Shown here: positions 8,813 to 17,849 of the stretch, one piece after another
Layout of the letters: every line of letters begins with the position of its first letter
How positions within the stretch are numbered: position 1 is the stretch's first letter
NCBI RefSeq assembly: GCF_008930665.1
Contig: NZ_PQMG01000001.1
Location: forward strand, 1 to 64,000
DNA: 64,000 nucleotides
Direction of reading: 5' to 3'
DNA from: Corynebacterium sp. 74A
GTDB taxonomy: Bacteria; Actinomycetota; Actinomycetes; Mycobacteriales; Mycobacteriaceae
The notes under the pieces: model-generated
Told to the model about the DNA's origin: nothing
The model's database searches: none
The model's input: only the letters and a program-made list of their open reading frames with translations
Translations under genes and position numbers: made by a program

Positions 8813-9460
8813 ATGAGCCACGAATTCACCGTCGAAGATTCCGAGATTCTCAACGAGTCGCCCATTCTGGCGCTGCGTCGCGACACGGTCACGATGCCTG
8901 GGGGTAGCTCGGCGAAGAGGGAGATCATCGAGCACTTCGGTGCTGTGGCGGTGGTGGCACAGCGCGACTCCGGCGAGATCGCGATGGTGCGCCAGTACCG
9001 TCATTCGGTGCAGCAGCGGCTGTGGGAGCTACCGGCTGGGCTGCTCGATGTGGCCGAGGAGCCGGCCCTGCGCTGCGCCCAGCGGGAACTCCAGGAGGAG
9101 GCGGGCTTGAGCGCCACACGCTGGCATGTGCTGTGCGACGTCGTCTCCTCGCCGGGCTTTTGCGAAGAGGCTATTCGCATCTTCTTGGCACGCGATCTCA
9201 CAGAGGTGCCGCGGCCTGAGGCGGTGGATGAGGAAGCAGATATGACCCTCGAATGGGTGCCATTGGAGAAGGCCGCCGCCGCGGTCCTGCGCGGGGAGAT
9301 CGTCAATTCCATCGCGATTTCCGGAATTATGGCTGCCTACTACGCAGCAGAGCATGAGGGCGTGCTGCGTAGCGTGGACACCCCCTTTGAGCTGCGCCCG
9401 ACTCGTTTGGCGGCCCGGCGTGCTGCGCTGTGGGGCGATGGAGACCTGAAGCGGGTGTAG
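8813..9460 (+). CDS. Nudix hydrolase, ADP-ribose pyrophosphatase type
   Basis: 215 aa. The Nudix box runs over about residues 75-99 (GLLDVAEE ... RELQEEAGL), with the REL-EEAGL core intact and a one-residue longer spacing before the Glu, as seen in ADP-ribose pyrophosphatases of actinobacteria. Upstream VVVAQRDSGEIAMVRQYRH and LWELPAGLLDV are also ADPRase-like. The enzyme would cut ADP-ribose or related nucleotide sugars to AMP and ribose 5-phosphate. It lies 6 bases before xerD, in the same order as in C. glutamicum. Confidence 0.9.
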   Translation: MSHEFTVEDSEILNESPILALRRDTVTMPGGSSAKREIIEHFGAVAVVAQRDSGEIAMVRQYRHSVQQRLWELPAGLLDVAEEPALRCAQRELQEEAGLSATRWHVLCDVVSSPGFCEEAIRIFLARDLTEVPRPEAVDEEADMTLEWVPLEKAAAAVLRGEIVNSIAISGIMAAYYAAEHEGVLRSVDTPFELRPTRLAARRAALWGDGDLKRV

Positions 9461-9466
9461 CTGGTT

Positions 9467-10378
9467 GTGACTCCCGATTCTCTTGCCGAGCGCTGGCTCG
9501 TGCACCTGCGCGTGGAGCGCGGTCTTAGCGCCAATACGCTCTCGAACTATCGCCGCGATGTCCTGCGTTATCTTTCATGGCTGGACGTGCAGGGGGTGCG
9601 GGATCTCGCCGCCGTGGATGCCAGCATGGTGGAAACATTCTTAAGCGATATTCGCCGCGGCGGGTTGTCAGTGCGCTCGGCGGCGCGGGCGCTCTCGGTG
9701 GTGCGCGGGATGCACGCCTTCGCCCTCGAGGAGAACGCGGTGGCGGCCAATGTGGCCAAGGAAGTTACGCCGCCGAGTCCACCGCAGCACCTGCCGGATA
9801 CGCTCAGCGTGGCGCAGGTGACAGCCATGCTCGATGCGGTGCCGCAGGGGGAGCACGCCTCGGCGGTAGACTTGCGCGATCTGGCGGTTCTCGAGCTGCT
9901 CTATGGCACCGGCGCGCGTATTTCTGAGGTGGTGTCTTTGCGTGTCGACGACATCTCCGGGATCGAAGAAGGGGCACTCCTGCTCAAAGGCAAAGGTGAT
10001 AAACATCGCGTCGTTCCCGTCGGCGGTGCCGCCCATAGGGCAGTGGCGGCCTATATGGTGCGGGCGCGGCCGGCGTTGAACACCAAGGGCGATCATCACC
10101 TCTTTCTCAACCTGCGCGGCGGGCCCTTGTCGCGACAGTCCGCGTGGGCGCTGGTGAAGCGGGCTGCGGCGCGGGCCGGTATCACGGAGTCGATCTCCCC
10201 GCACACCCTGCGGCATAGCTATGCCACCCACTTGATCGAGGGCGGCGCTGATGTGCGCGTGGTGCAAGAGCTGCTGGGGCACTCGTCTGTGACGACCACG
10301 CAGATTTATACTCATATTTCGGCGGATGCCCTGCGCGAGTCTTGGGCGGCGGCACATCCCCGCGCAAGGGAAAAGTAA
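9467..10378 (+). CDS. xerD: Tyrosine recombinase XerD
   Basis: 303 aa, full XerC/D length. An N-terminal SAM-like core-binding domain (residues about 5-90) precedes the catalytic domain. The catalytic residues are visible: Arg in GTGARISEV (about 151), Lys in GKGDKHR, His and Arg in [13 protein letters not shown], His in [16 protein letters not shown] and the Tyr nucleophile in the same stretch. It resolves chromosome dimers at dif with XerC. It starts at GTG 9467. The context (Nudix upstream, pldP and scpA downstream) is the usual xerD neighbourhood in corynebacteria. Confidence 0.95.
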   Translation: MTPDSLAERWLVHLRVERGLSANTLSNYRRDVLRYLSWLDVQGVRDLAAVDASMVETFLSDIRRGGLSVRSAARALSVVRGMHAFALEENAVAANVAKEVTPPSPPQHLPDTLSVAQVTAMLDAVPQGEHASAVDLRDLAVLELLYGTGARISEVVSLRVDDISGIEEGALLLKGKGDKHRVVPVGGAAHRAVAAYMVRARPALNTKGDHHLFLNLRGGPLSRQSAWALVKRAAARAGITESISPHTLRHSYATHLIEGGADVRVVQELLGHSSVTTTQIYTHISADALRESWAAAHPRAREK

Positions 10379-10551
10379 AGCATAAAACCTTGACTTAAGG
10401 GTGCTGTGCAACGCGCCGTCGATAAGCGTAGGGTGAAGCGCTGCCGCCCGTGTAATCTATGGGTAAAGAACACTGATGTGATTCGAGTGATCTCGCGTGT
10501 GGGGCGCGCCGCGAACCAGCGGGCGAGATAGTCAAGGAAGAAGGGTTGATC

Positions 10552-11424
10552 GTGGGAGAGCAGGGATTGTTCGACAAGCCAGAGGACGAGTACGGCTTGA
10601 CGGGCCGACCCCTGCGCACGCTGCCCGAACCGGCGCCGGTGGATCGTCATGGTCCAGCGCACATCATTTCGATGGTGAACCAGAAGGGCGGAGTAGGCAA
10701 GACCACCTCCACGATCAACCTCGGCGCCTGCCTCGCGGAGCTGGGGCGCAAGGTGCTGCTGGTGGATCTCGATCCGCAGGGCGCGCTGACCGCAGGCTTG
10801 GGTATCGCCCATGATGAGCTGGATCTGACCATTTATGACGTCATGCTGGACTCCCGCTCGTCGATCCTGAACGCGATTCATAGCACCGCCATGCCAGGTC
10901 TGGATCTTGTGCCCGCCAATATCGATCTATCGGCGGCCGAGATTCAGCTGGTTAATGAGGTGGGGCGCGAGCACACTTTGGGGCGCGCGCTGCGGCCGGT
11001 GCGCAAGGATTATGACTTCATCATCCTGGACTGCCAGCCGTCCTTGGGCTTGCTCACGGTGAACGCTTTGGCGGCCTCGCATGGGGTGATCATCCCCATG
11101 GAATGCGAGTACTTCTCGCTGCGCGGACTGGCGCTGCTCACGGACACCGTGGAGAAGGTGCGCGACCGCTTGAACTTCGATTTGGAGATCACCGGCATTT
11201 TGGTGACCATGTTCGACCGCCGTACCTCACACGCTCGCGAGGTGATGTCACGGGTGATCGAGGTGTTCGAGGATCAGGTCTTTGACACCGTGATCACCCG
11301 CACGGTGCGTTTCCCCGAAACCTCGGTGGCGGGCGAGCCCATCATCATGTGGGCGCCCAGCTCCCAAGGATCGCAGCAATATCGTGAGCTGGCGAAGGAA
11401 GTCATTGAGCGCAGCGAAATCTAG
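10552..11424 (+). CDS. pldP: ParA-family ATPase, PldP-like
   Basis: About 290 aa. Deviant Walker A KGGVGKTTS near residue 46, IILDCQPSLGLLTVNAL (Walker A') and the C-terminal ParA core are intact. The xerD-scpA neighbourhood matches the C. glutamicum ParA-like division protein PldP rather than the oriC-linked ParA. PldP localises to septa there and affects division site selection. GTG 10552 is preferred over the in-frame TTG 10546 because the AAGGAAGAAGGG purine run ends at 10545, giving a normal 6-base spacing. A 40-residue N-terminal tail precedes the ATPase domain. Confidence 0.88.
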   Translation: MGEQGLFDKPEDEYGLTGRPLRTLPEPAPVDRHGPAHIISMVNQKGGVGKTTSTINLGACLAELGRKVLLVDLDPQGALTAGLGIAHDELDLTIYDVMLDSRSSILNAIHSTAMPGLDLVPANIDLSAAEIQLVNEVGREHTLGRALRPVRKDYDFIILDCQPSLGLLTVNALAASHGVIIPMECEYFSLRGLALLTDTVEKVRDRLNFDLEITGILVTMFDRRTSHAREVMSRVIEVFEDQVFDTVITRTVRFPETSVAGEPIIMWAPSSQGSQQYRELAKEVIERSEI

Positions 11425-12295
11425 CGCCGCCAGCTCCACCTCCCGTGCCGCAGGCAGGGCGACCCTGCGGCAATCCCAAGAGGCGATCGAGGCGTCCTCG
11501 CAGCCGGAAATTCCCGGCTTTCAGCTCAGCCTGCACAATTTCACCGGGCCTTTCGATCTCCTGCTGCATCTGATCAATCGCCGGACCCTCGAGATCACCG
11601 AGATCGCCCTCAGCGAAGTCACCGACGAATTCATCTCCTACACCAAACAGCTCGGCGAGATGCACGACCGACTCGATGAAACTACCGAGTTTGTGCTCAT
11701 CGCCTCCACCTTGCTGAGCTTGAAGGCCGCGCGCCTGCTGCCGCACTCAGGAGACGAGGACATCGAGGACGCCGAGGTTCTCGAGATGCGCGATCTGCTC
11801 TTTGCTCGCCTGCTGCAATACCGCGCCTACAAGAAGGTGGCCGATCTCTTTGCAGAGTGGCAGCGCAGCGCCCAGCGTCGCTATCCCCGGGACGTGGCCT
11901 TAGAGGAGCGCTTCGCCGAGCTGCTGCCGCCGGTGCACCTGGGCATGGACGCCCAGGGTTTCGCGCAGCTCGCCGCGGGCGTTTTTCGCCCCCGCCCGCC
12001 CGAGGAGGTTTCCACCTCGCATCTGCACTTCCAGCCGGTATCCGTGCCGGAGCAGGCCGGTAAACTGCTGGGCCTGCTGAAATTCATGGGCGCATCCCAA
12101 TGGGCCAGCTTTGCCGCGCTGACCAAAGACTGCGGGGTGAGTATGGAGATCGTCGGCCGTTTCCTTGCCCTCCTGGAGCTCTATAAGGCCCATGCGGTGC
12201 AGGTGGAGCAAGAAGAAGCGCTGGGAGAGTTGCGGGTGGCGTGGACCGGCAAAGATGTGGACCCCGCCGTGGTGGCCTCCGCCAACTGGTCCTAA
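11405..12295 (+). CDS. scpA: Segregation and condensation protein ScpA
   Basis: About 296 aa. The kleisin N-terminus FTGPFDLLLHLINR and the following LEITEIALSEVTDEFISY are typical of ScpA, which bridges the SMC heads with ScpB. The C-terminal winged-helix part is also present. The gene overlaps the end of pldP. TTG 11405 with AAGGAA just upstream is a better start than the GTG at 11384, which has no ribosome-binding site, but both give a Ser/Ala-rich extension of about 30-40 residues before the conserved domain. The scpB partner lies two genes downstream. Confidence 0.92.
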   Translation: MSAAKSSAASSTSRAAGRATLRQSQEAIEASSQPEIPGFQLSLHNFTGPFDLLLHLINRRTLEITEIALSEVTDEFISYTKQLGEMHDRLDETTEFVLIASTLLSLKAARLLPHSGDEDIEDAEVLEMRDLLFARLLQYRAYKKVADLFAEWQRSAQRRYPRDVALEERFAELLPPVHLGMDAQGFAQLAAGVFRPRPPEEVSTSHLHFQPVSVPEQAGKLLGLLKFMGASQWASFAALTKDCGVSMEIVGRFLALLELYKAHAVQVEQEEALGELRVAWTGKDVDPAVVASANWS

Positions 12296-12377
12296 TCCCG
12301 CCCCGGCGCGTCTGCGGTTATGCCGCGGGGGCACTCGCCGGCACCGGTGTCCGCTCCGATGCCTATAGTTGGGTGAC

Positions 12378-13202
12378 ATGAACGCAGTAGTATCTCCGAC
12401 ATGGTTGGCCGAGCGCCTGAATGAGAATCCAGAGAGCATCGTGGTGCTTCTCGCGGCGATGGGACGCCCGCGCGATAGCTATACCGTGATTCCTGGCTCG
12501 AAGCTGGCCGATATTGAGACCGAGTTTTCTGATACCAGTGATCCGCGGCCGCATACCGCTCCCGCCGATCTGGCGCGCGTTTTCGCCCAGGCTGGGGTGC
12601 GCGCCGATACCACGGTGGTGGTCTATGACCGGCACGGCATCATGGTGGCCCCGCGTATCTGGTGGCTGGCCCGTCAGGCAGGCATCGACGATGTGAAGGT
12701 TCTCGATGGCGGTCTGCCGGCATGGACTGCCGCTGGATTCAGTACCGAGGAGATCTCGCGCGAGCAGGCGCTGGAGTGGACCAGGAGCGAGGCGGGTGAG
12801 CTCGACACCACCGAGCGGAACCTGCTCGTGGACATGGATGAGGTGGAGGACGCTCTCGCCGCCGGCCGGCCCGTGTTCGATGCCCGCAGCGCCGGTCGCT
12901 TCGACGGCACCGAGCCCGAACCGCGGGAGGGGCTGGCCTCTGGCCACATGCCAGGGTCGATCAGTATTCCCTTTAGCTCGCTTCTCGACGATAACCAGCA
13001 GCTTCGCGACGCCGCTGTGCTCAAGGAGCGCTTTGGTGAGCGTGCCGCCGATGAGGAGCTCATCATGAGCTGCGGCTCGGGTGTGACCGCCTGTGTGCTG
13101 GCGCTGGCCGCCACCGAGGCGGGCGCGGAGAATGTCAAGGTCTATGACGGTTCCTGGTCCGAGTGGGGAAATCCAGCCAATAACAAGCCGGTAGCGCCCT
13201 AG
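12378..13202 (+). CDS. sseA: Sulfurtransferase (rhodanese/3-mercaptopyruvate type), SseA-like
   Basis: About 274 aa with two rhodanese domains. The first is inactive and the second carries the active-site loop CGSGVTAC (Cys near 232). A CGSG-type loop is usual for 3-mercaptopyruvate sulfurtransferases, whereas classical rhodaneses have CRKGV-type loops. It sits between scpA and scpB as in C. glutamicum, where this gene is called sseA2. An in-frame TTG at 12369 is possible, but ATG 12378 is preferred. The stop overlaps the GTG of scpB. Confidence 0.9.
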   Translation: MNAVVSPTWLAERLNENPESIVVLLAAMGRPRDSYTVIPGSKLADIETEFSDTSDPRPHTAPADLARVFAQAGVRADTTVVVYDRHGIMVAPRIWWLARQAGIDDVKVLDGGLPAWTAAGFSTEEISREQALEWTRSEAGELDTTERNLLVDMDEVEDALAAGRPVFDARSAGRFDGTEPEPREGLASGHMPGSISIPFSSLLDDNQQLRDAAVLKERFGERAADEELIMSCGSGVTACVLALAATEAGAENVKVYDGSWSEWGNPANNKPVAP

Positions 13203-13774
13203 TGACAGAGCAGGACACCACCTACCCAGCACCCGTCAGCGGGATGCGGGCGCGTCTCGAGGCCATCATGTTGGTGATCGATGCGCCCGTGTCCACGGCG
13301 CAGCTCGCCCGCGTGCTGGAGACCACCCCAGCGTTGGTGGAACAGGAGCTGCGCGCCATGGCCGCGGAATTTGATGCCCGCGGCAGCGGCTTCGATCTGC
13401 GCGAAAGCGAGGACGGCTGGCGGCTCTATACCCGATCCGACTACGCCGATAGCGTGGAGCGTTTCGTGCTCGATGGGGAGAAAACGAAGCTCACCCGCGC
13501 CGCCTTGGAGACGTTGGCTGTGGTGGCCTATCGTCAGCCGGTGACCCGCGCCCAGGTGGCCGCGGTGCGCGGGGTGAACGTTGACGGCGTGATGCGCACC
13601 TTGGCGCAGCGGGGATTAATCCGCGAGGTCGATCCGCCCGAGCCGAGCACGGGCGCGCATCGCTATGAGACCACGCAGCTCTTCCTCGAGACTCTCGGAA
13701 TCGAGGATCTCGGGGCCTTGCCCTCCTTGGCGCCACTGCTTCCGGACGTGGAATCCATTGAGGAACAGTTCTGA
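13202..13774 (+). CDS. scpB: Segregation and condensation protein ScpB
   Basis: 190 aa. Two winged-helix domains are recognisable (ARLEAIMLVIDAPVSTAQLARVL and LETLAVVAYRQPVTRAQVAAVRGV). The latter stretch is the ScpB signature. It associates with ScpA and SMC for chromosome condensation and segregation. GTG start overlaps the end of the sulfurtransferase gene. After it the conserved rluB gene would be expected, but bioA and bioD intervene here. Confidence 0.94.
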   Translation: MTEQDTTYPAPVSGMRARLEAIMLVIDAPVSTAQLARVLETTPALVEQELRAMAAEFDARGSGFDLRESEDGWRLYTRSDYADSVERFVLDGEKTKLTRAALETLAVVAYRQPVTRAQVAAVRGVNVDGVMRTLAQRGLIREVDPPEPSTGAHRYETTQLFLETLGIEDLGALPSLAPLLPDVESIEEQF

Positions 13775-13786
13775 GAAGATAAAACC

Positions 13787-13799
13787 TAAACGCCGTTCA
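13787..13799 (-). promoter_or_regulatory. Possible BioQ-type operator upstream of bioA
   Basis: Read on the minus strand the site is TGAAC-GGC-GTTTA. It resembles the corynebacterial BioQ repressor box, which I recall as TGAAC-N3-GTTAC. It lies in the 99-base gap between scpB and bioA, the right place to repress bioAD. Two bases of the second half differ, so the match is partial. Confidence 0.45.
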
Positions 13800-13873
13800 A
13801 ATGCGATGTAATGGGCGGAATTAAACAACGTCCAAGTGCTGCTGTAAAAGTCCGCCGGTAATGGCCAAAGCCC

Positions 13874-15271
13874 ATGGTGAAGGGGTGTAGCCTAAAGGGC
13901 GTGGTTCACCAGTTGCATAACACCAGCGCCCCATCCGCAGCCCCGGATACTACGCATCAGCCCGCCGCGGCACAGAGCCGACTGCGTAGCAGCACGGATC
14001 TTCTCGACTTCGATCGCCGCCATGTCTGGCATCCCTATGGCCCCATGCCTGCGGCCATGCCGAGCCGACTCGTCAGCGCCGCCGAAGGCGTCTACCTTGA
14101 GCTCGATGGTGGCATCCGAGTGATTGACGGAATGAGTTCCTGGTGGGCGGCCTGCCATGGGCACCGCCACCCGGCCTTAGTGGCCGCCGCCCAACGGCAG
14201 ATCGACACCATGCCGCATGTGATGTTTGGCGGTCTCACGCACGCCCCAGCAATTGAGCTCGCCGAGCAGCTCGTAGATCTCACCCCGGCGGGACTAGACA
14301 AAGTGTTTTTCGCGGATTCCGGCTCTGTTTCGGTGGAGGTCGCGATCAAAATGGCGCTGCAGTATCAGCGCGGTCAGGGACACCCTGAGCGCACCGGCCT
14401 GCTCACCTGGCGCTCCGGCTATCACGGCGATACCTTCGGCGCGATGAGCGTGTGCGATCCCGAGGGCGGGATGCACTCGCTGTGGCAGGGCGTGCTTGCT
14501 ACCCAGCGCTTCGCGCCCCCGCCGCCGGTGCGTGGCTGCGACCCAGCCGAGAGCGAACGCTATCTGCGCCAGATGGAGGAGCATATCGACGCAACCACGG
14601 CGGCGATCATCATCGAGCCCGTGGTACAAGGCGCCGGCGGCATGCGCTTTCATGATCCCGCCCTCGTGGCCGGACTCCGCCGGCTGTGTGATCGCCATGA
14701 TCTGGTGCTCATTGCCGATGAGATCGCCACCGGTTTTGGCCGTACAGGCGAGCTATTCGCCACCAGCGGCGCCGGTATCACCCCCGATATTATGTGCGTG
14801 GGCAAGGCCCTGAGCGGCGGGTTTATGACGCTCGCAGCCGCGCTGACCACCGCGGAGGTGGCGGCGGCTATTTCCAGTCCCGCCGGCGGCGGCGCCCTCA
14901 TGCACGGCCCCACCTTCATGGGCAACCCGCTGGCCTGCGCCGTGGCCGGAGCCAGCGTGGAGCTGATCGCCTCGGGCTATTGGCGAGAGAGTGTGCCGCG
15001 GATCGAAGCTGAGCTCACGGAGGGGCTCGAGGGGCTCGCCGATCAACCCGGCGTGGCGGATGTGCGGGTGCTCGGCGCTATTGCCGTGGTGGAAATGGAG
15101 AAGGCGGTAGACATGGAGGCCACCACCGCCGCCGCTCTAGCGGAGGGCGTGTGGCTGCGGCCTTTCGGCCGGCTCATCTATGCAATGCCGCCCTTTATTT
15201 CCAGCAGCGAACACATCGCCAGCATTACCCGGGCGCTGCGTAGTGCGGCCGCAGCGGCACTGCAGAACTAA
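13874..15271 (+). CDS. bioA: Adenosylmethionine-8-amino-7-oxononanoate aminotransferase
   Basis: 465 aa from ATG 13874; GTG 13901 is an equally possible start, leaving 456 aa. It is a class III PLP aminotransferase with the BioA signatures WHPYGPM near the N-terminus, [20 protein letters not shown], and [15 protein letters not shown]. The Schiff-base Lys is in GKALSGGFM (about 301 from the GTG). BioA converts KAPA to DAPA using SAM as amino donor in biotin synthesis. bioD follows 109 bases downstream. No bioF or bioB is in the window; many corynebacteria lack bioF. Confidence 0.94.
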   Translation: MVKGCSLKGVVHQLHNTSAPSAAPDTTHQPAAAQSRLRSSTDLLDFDRRHVWHPYGPMPAAMPSRLVSAAEGVYLELDGGIRVIDGMSSWWAACHGHRHPALVAAAQRQIDTMPHVMFGGLTHAPAIELAEQLVDLTPAGLDKVFFADSGSVSVEVAIKMALQYQRGQGHPERTGLLTWRSGYHGDTFGAMSVCDPEGGMHSLWQGVLATQRFAPPPPVRGCDPAESERYLRQMEEHIDATTAAIIIEPVVQGAGGMRFHDPALVAGLRRLCDRHDLVLIADEIATGFGRTGELFATSGAGITPDIMCVGKALSGGFMTLAAALTTAEVAAAISSPAGGGALMHGPTFMGNPLACAVAGASVELIASGYWRESVPRIEAELTEGLEGLADQPGVADVRVLGAIAVVEMEKAVDMEATTAAALAEGVWLRPFGRLIYAMPPFISSSEHIASITRALRSAAAAALQN

Positions 15272-15380
15272 CTCTGCCCGCGTCGCCTCAGCCGCCAACT
15301 CAGTAGCGCGCCAGCACCTCTGAGCACCGTATTCACCTTGCGGCACGCCGTGCCGCACATCCGCGAAGGAGCCGCCCACC

Positions 15381-16067
15381 ATGGCCATTGTTGTGATCAC
15401 CGGAACCAATACTGATGTGGGAAAAACCTATGCCACCGCCGCGCTGGCGGCCGTTGCCAGCGATATGGGCCTAGAAGTCACCGTGGTGAAACCCGCCCAA
15501 ACCGGAGAGCCGGAGGGGCAGGGGGATCTCGCCACCGTGCAGGCACTCTGCTCAGCGGTGGAGCGGGTGGTGGAATATGCCCGCTATCCCGAGCCGCTTG
15601 CCCCCAATATCTCGGCCCGGCGCGCCGGCATGGAACAGCTGGAGCTGGAGCCCACCGTGCAGCAGATCGCGGAACTCGATGGCCCGGGTCGGTTGGTGCT
15701 CGTCGAAGGTGCCGGCGGGCTGCTGGTGCGGATTGCCGACGAGTGGACTATTGCCGATGTGGCCGCTCGCCTAAAGGCGCCGCTCGTGGTGGTCACCTCG
15801 GTGGGGTTGGGCTCGCTCAACCTCGCAGAGCTCAGTGTGGAAGCGGCCCGGGCCCGCGGAATCACGGTGGCGGGATTGATCGGCGGCAGTGTGCCACCGG
15901 AGCCAGATCTTGCGACCCGGCTCAATCTTGAGGAATTTAGTGTAGTCACGTCCACGCCCTATGTGGCGAGTGTGCCGCAGGGACAGGCGCGGCTGGACGA
16001 TGAGACTGCCGCGCGCACTCTGATAGCTCATTTGACCGGCTGCGGTGATACACTGGGCGGTCGATAA
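15381..16067 (+). CDS. bioD: Dethiobiotin synthetase
   Basis: 228 aa. P-loop GTNTDVGKT at residues 8-16, LVKPAQTG-like VKPAQTGEPEG near 37, and LVEGAGGLLV, all diagnostic for BioD. It closes the ureido ring of DAPA with CO2 and ATP, the step after BioA. GAAGGAG at 15364-15370 is a strong ribosome-binding site. It directly precedes rluB by 26 bases. Confidence 0.95.
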   Translation: MAIVVITGTNTDVGKTYATAALAAVASDMGLEVTVVKPAQTGEPEGQGDLATVQALCSAVERVVEYARYPEPLAPNISARRAGMEQLELEPTVQQIAELDGPGRLVLVEGAGGLLVRIADEWTIADVAARLKAPLVVVTSVGLGSLNLAELSVEAARARGITVAGLIGGSVPPEPDLATRLNLEEFSVVTSTPYVASVPQGQARLDDETAARTLIAHLTGCGDTLGGR

Positions 16068-16093
16068 TTGCACCGCAAGTTTTAGGAGCATAC

Positions 16094-17041
16094 ATGACAT
16101 CTTCCGCTCGCCGAGATGGCACACCGGACAACAAGGGCTTCCGCTCGCGTTCGTCTCATAGTGCCGAGTCGGCTCAACCGAATTCCATCGAGCAGCCCGA
16201 GCAGCGCGCCCAGCGCGGCAGCTCCATCTACGTCTCGCAGGCGAAGCCGGCGCGACACCAGCACGTCAGTCCCGAGGACATTACCGCCAACCCCTCCCAC
16301 GACAAGGGCGAGGGCGTGCGTTTGCAAAAGGTGCTTGCCCAGGCCGGCGTGGCCTCGCGGCGCATGTCCGAGCGTCTCATTGATGAGGGGCGCGTCGAGG
16401 TCAATGGCCGTATCATCACCACACAGGGGGTGCGCATCGATCCGAATAACTCGGTGGTGCGCGTCGATGGGGTGCGCGTGCGCATCGATGAGAACCTGCA
16501 GTACTTCGTACTCAATAAGCCCCGCGGCATGCAGTCCACCATGAGCGATGACATGGGTCGGCCCTGCGTGGGCGACATCGTGGGGGAGAAGCTTTCCGCC
16601 GGACAACGGCTCTTCCATGTCGGTCGCCTCGACGCCGACACCGAGGGTCTGCTGCTGCTGACCAACGACGGCGAGTTGGCGAACCGGCTCATGCACCCGC
16701 GCTATGAGGTATCGAAGACCTATGTGGCCAATGTGCTCGGCGAGGCCGACCGGAAGCTCATCCGGCAGCTGCGCGAGGGCATCGAGCTCGAGGACGGCAT
16801 CGCGAAGGCAGACAAGGTGAGCATCATTGATGCCAACCAAGGTCGCTCCCTGGTGCGCTTGGACCTGCACGAGGGCCGCAAGCACATTGTGCGCCGCATG
16901 CTCAAAGAGGCCGGCTATCCCGTCCAGCGATTGGTGCGCACCAAGCTGCACACCGTGCAGCTGGGCGAGCAGACTCCGGGCTCGCTGCGGGCGTTGAACG
17001 ACTCCGAGCTGCGCAGCCTCTACAAGGCTGTGGAGCTCTAG
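16094..17041 (+). CDS. rluB: 23S rRNA pseudouridine synthase RluB type
   Basis: 315 aa. A disordered N-terminal tail (about residues 1-72) precedes an S4 domain (RLQKVLAQAGVASRRMSERLIDEG) and the pseudouridine synthase domain. The catalytic Asp is in GRLDADTEGLLLL, near 179. It isomerises a uridine of 23S rRNA helix 69/93 region in the RluB/RluE/RluF group. AGGAG at 16084 serves the ATG. The rluB-cmk-der order is conserved in actinobacteria. Confidence 0.92.
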   Translation: MTSSARRDGTPDNKGFRSRSSHSAESAQPNSIEQPEQRAQRGSSIYVSQAKPARHQHVSPEDITANPSHDKGEGVRLQKVLAQAGVASRRMSERLIDEGRVEVNGRIITTQGVRIDPNNSVVRVDGVRVRIDENLQYFVLNKPRGMQSTMSDDMGRPCVGDIVGEKLSAGQRLFHVGRLDADTEGLLLLTNDGELANRLMHPRYEVSKTYVANVLGEADRKLIRQLREGIELEDGIAKADKVSIIDANQGRSLVRLDLHEGRKHIVRRMLKEAGYPVQRLVRTKLHTVQLGEQTPGSLRALNDSELRSLYKAVEL

Positions 17042-17063
17042 ACCAAGGGGCGTGTGACCAACT

Positions 17064-17849
17064 ATGAAATGCAGCATTGCTAATAAGCCCGCAGGCGGCC
17101 TGATCGTGGCCATCGATGGCCCCTCCGGTACCGGCAAATCCAGCGCCTCCCGCGCCTTGGCCACTCGGCTGTGCGCCAAGTACCTCGATACCGGTGCGAT
17201 GTATCGCGTCGCCACCTTGCACGTGTTGCGGCGTTCCATCAAACCCGATGACACCGCTGCCGTTGTTGAGGCAACCGTGCACCTGCCGCTGGCAGTCAAT
17301 GACGATCCTGAGTCCACTGAGGTACTGCTCAATGGCAAGGACGTGTCGCAGGAGATCCGTGGGCCCGAGGTGACCAAGGCTGTCTCTGCGGTGTCCGCGA
17401 TCCCGCAGGTGCGCGAGAACCTCGTGCGCCTACAGCGCACCTTGGCCGCCTCCGCAGGGCGCTGCGTAGTAGAAGGCCGCGATATCGGCACCGTGGTGCT
17501 TCCAGACGCACCCGTGAAGGCCTATTTGACCGCCAGCCCCGAGGTGCGTGCCGAAAGGCGCCATAAGCAAAACCGCAAGGAGGGCCGCGGTGGCTATTTC
17601 GAGGACGTGCTGGCCGATGTGAAACGCCGCGACCAGGCCGATTCTTCTCGCGCCGCATCGCCGCTGAAGCCGGCCGAGGACGCGACCATCATCGATACCT
17701 CAGACATGAGCTTCGAGGAGGTCCTCGACACCTTGATGGCCTTGGTCGAAGACTCCGCCATCGCCGCTGATACCGGCTCTGCATCTGCGGGCACGGAGAC
17801 GGCGTCGACAAGCACCACCGATACCACCACCGAGAGGAGGCGATCATGA
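17064..17849 (+). CDS. cmk: Cytidylate kinase
   Basis: 261 aa. P-loop GPSGTGKS at residues 19-26, DTGAMYR and [14 protein letters not shown] are the CMP kinase signatures, and the LID-region Arg-rich [11 protein letters not shown] follows. It phosphorylates CMP and dCMP. The enzyme core ends near residue 235; the last 25 residues are a Thr/Ser/Ala-rich tail not found in typical 225-230 aa enzymes. The stop overlaps the der start (ATGA), so the two are translationally coupled. Confidence 0.94.
   Translation: MKCSIANKPAGGLIVAIDGPSGTGKSSASRALATRLCAKYLDTGAMYRVATLHVLRRSIKPDDTAAVVEATVHLPLAVNDDPESTEVLLNGKDVSQEIRGPEVTKAVSAVSAIPQVRENLVRLQRTLAASAGRCVVEGRDIGTVVLPDAPVKAYLTASPEVRAERRHKQNRKEGRGGYFEDVLADVKRRDQADSSRAASPLKPAEDATIIDTSDMSFEEVLDTLMALVEDSAIAADTGSASAGTETASTSTTDTTTERRRS

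Noticed and set aside
7811..9004. 397-codon minus-strand frame over steB and the Nudix gene
   Set aside because: It spans two genuine plus-strand genes and their intergenic hairpin and has no recognisable domain.
16082..17491. 469-codon minus-strand frame across rluB and cmk
   Set aside because: Antisense shadow of two clear conserved genes, with a His/Leu/Gly-rich composition typical of such shadows.
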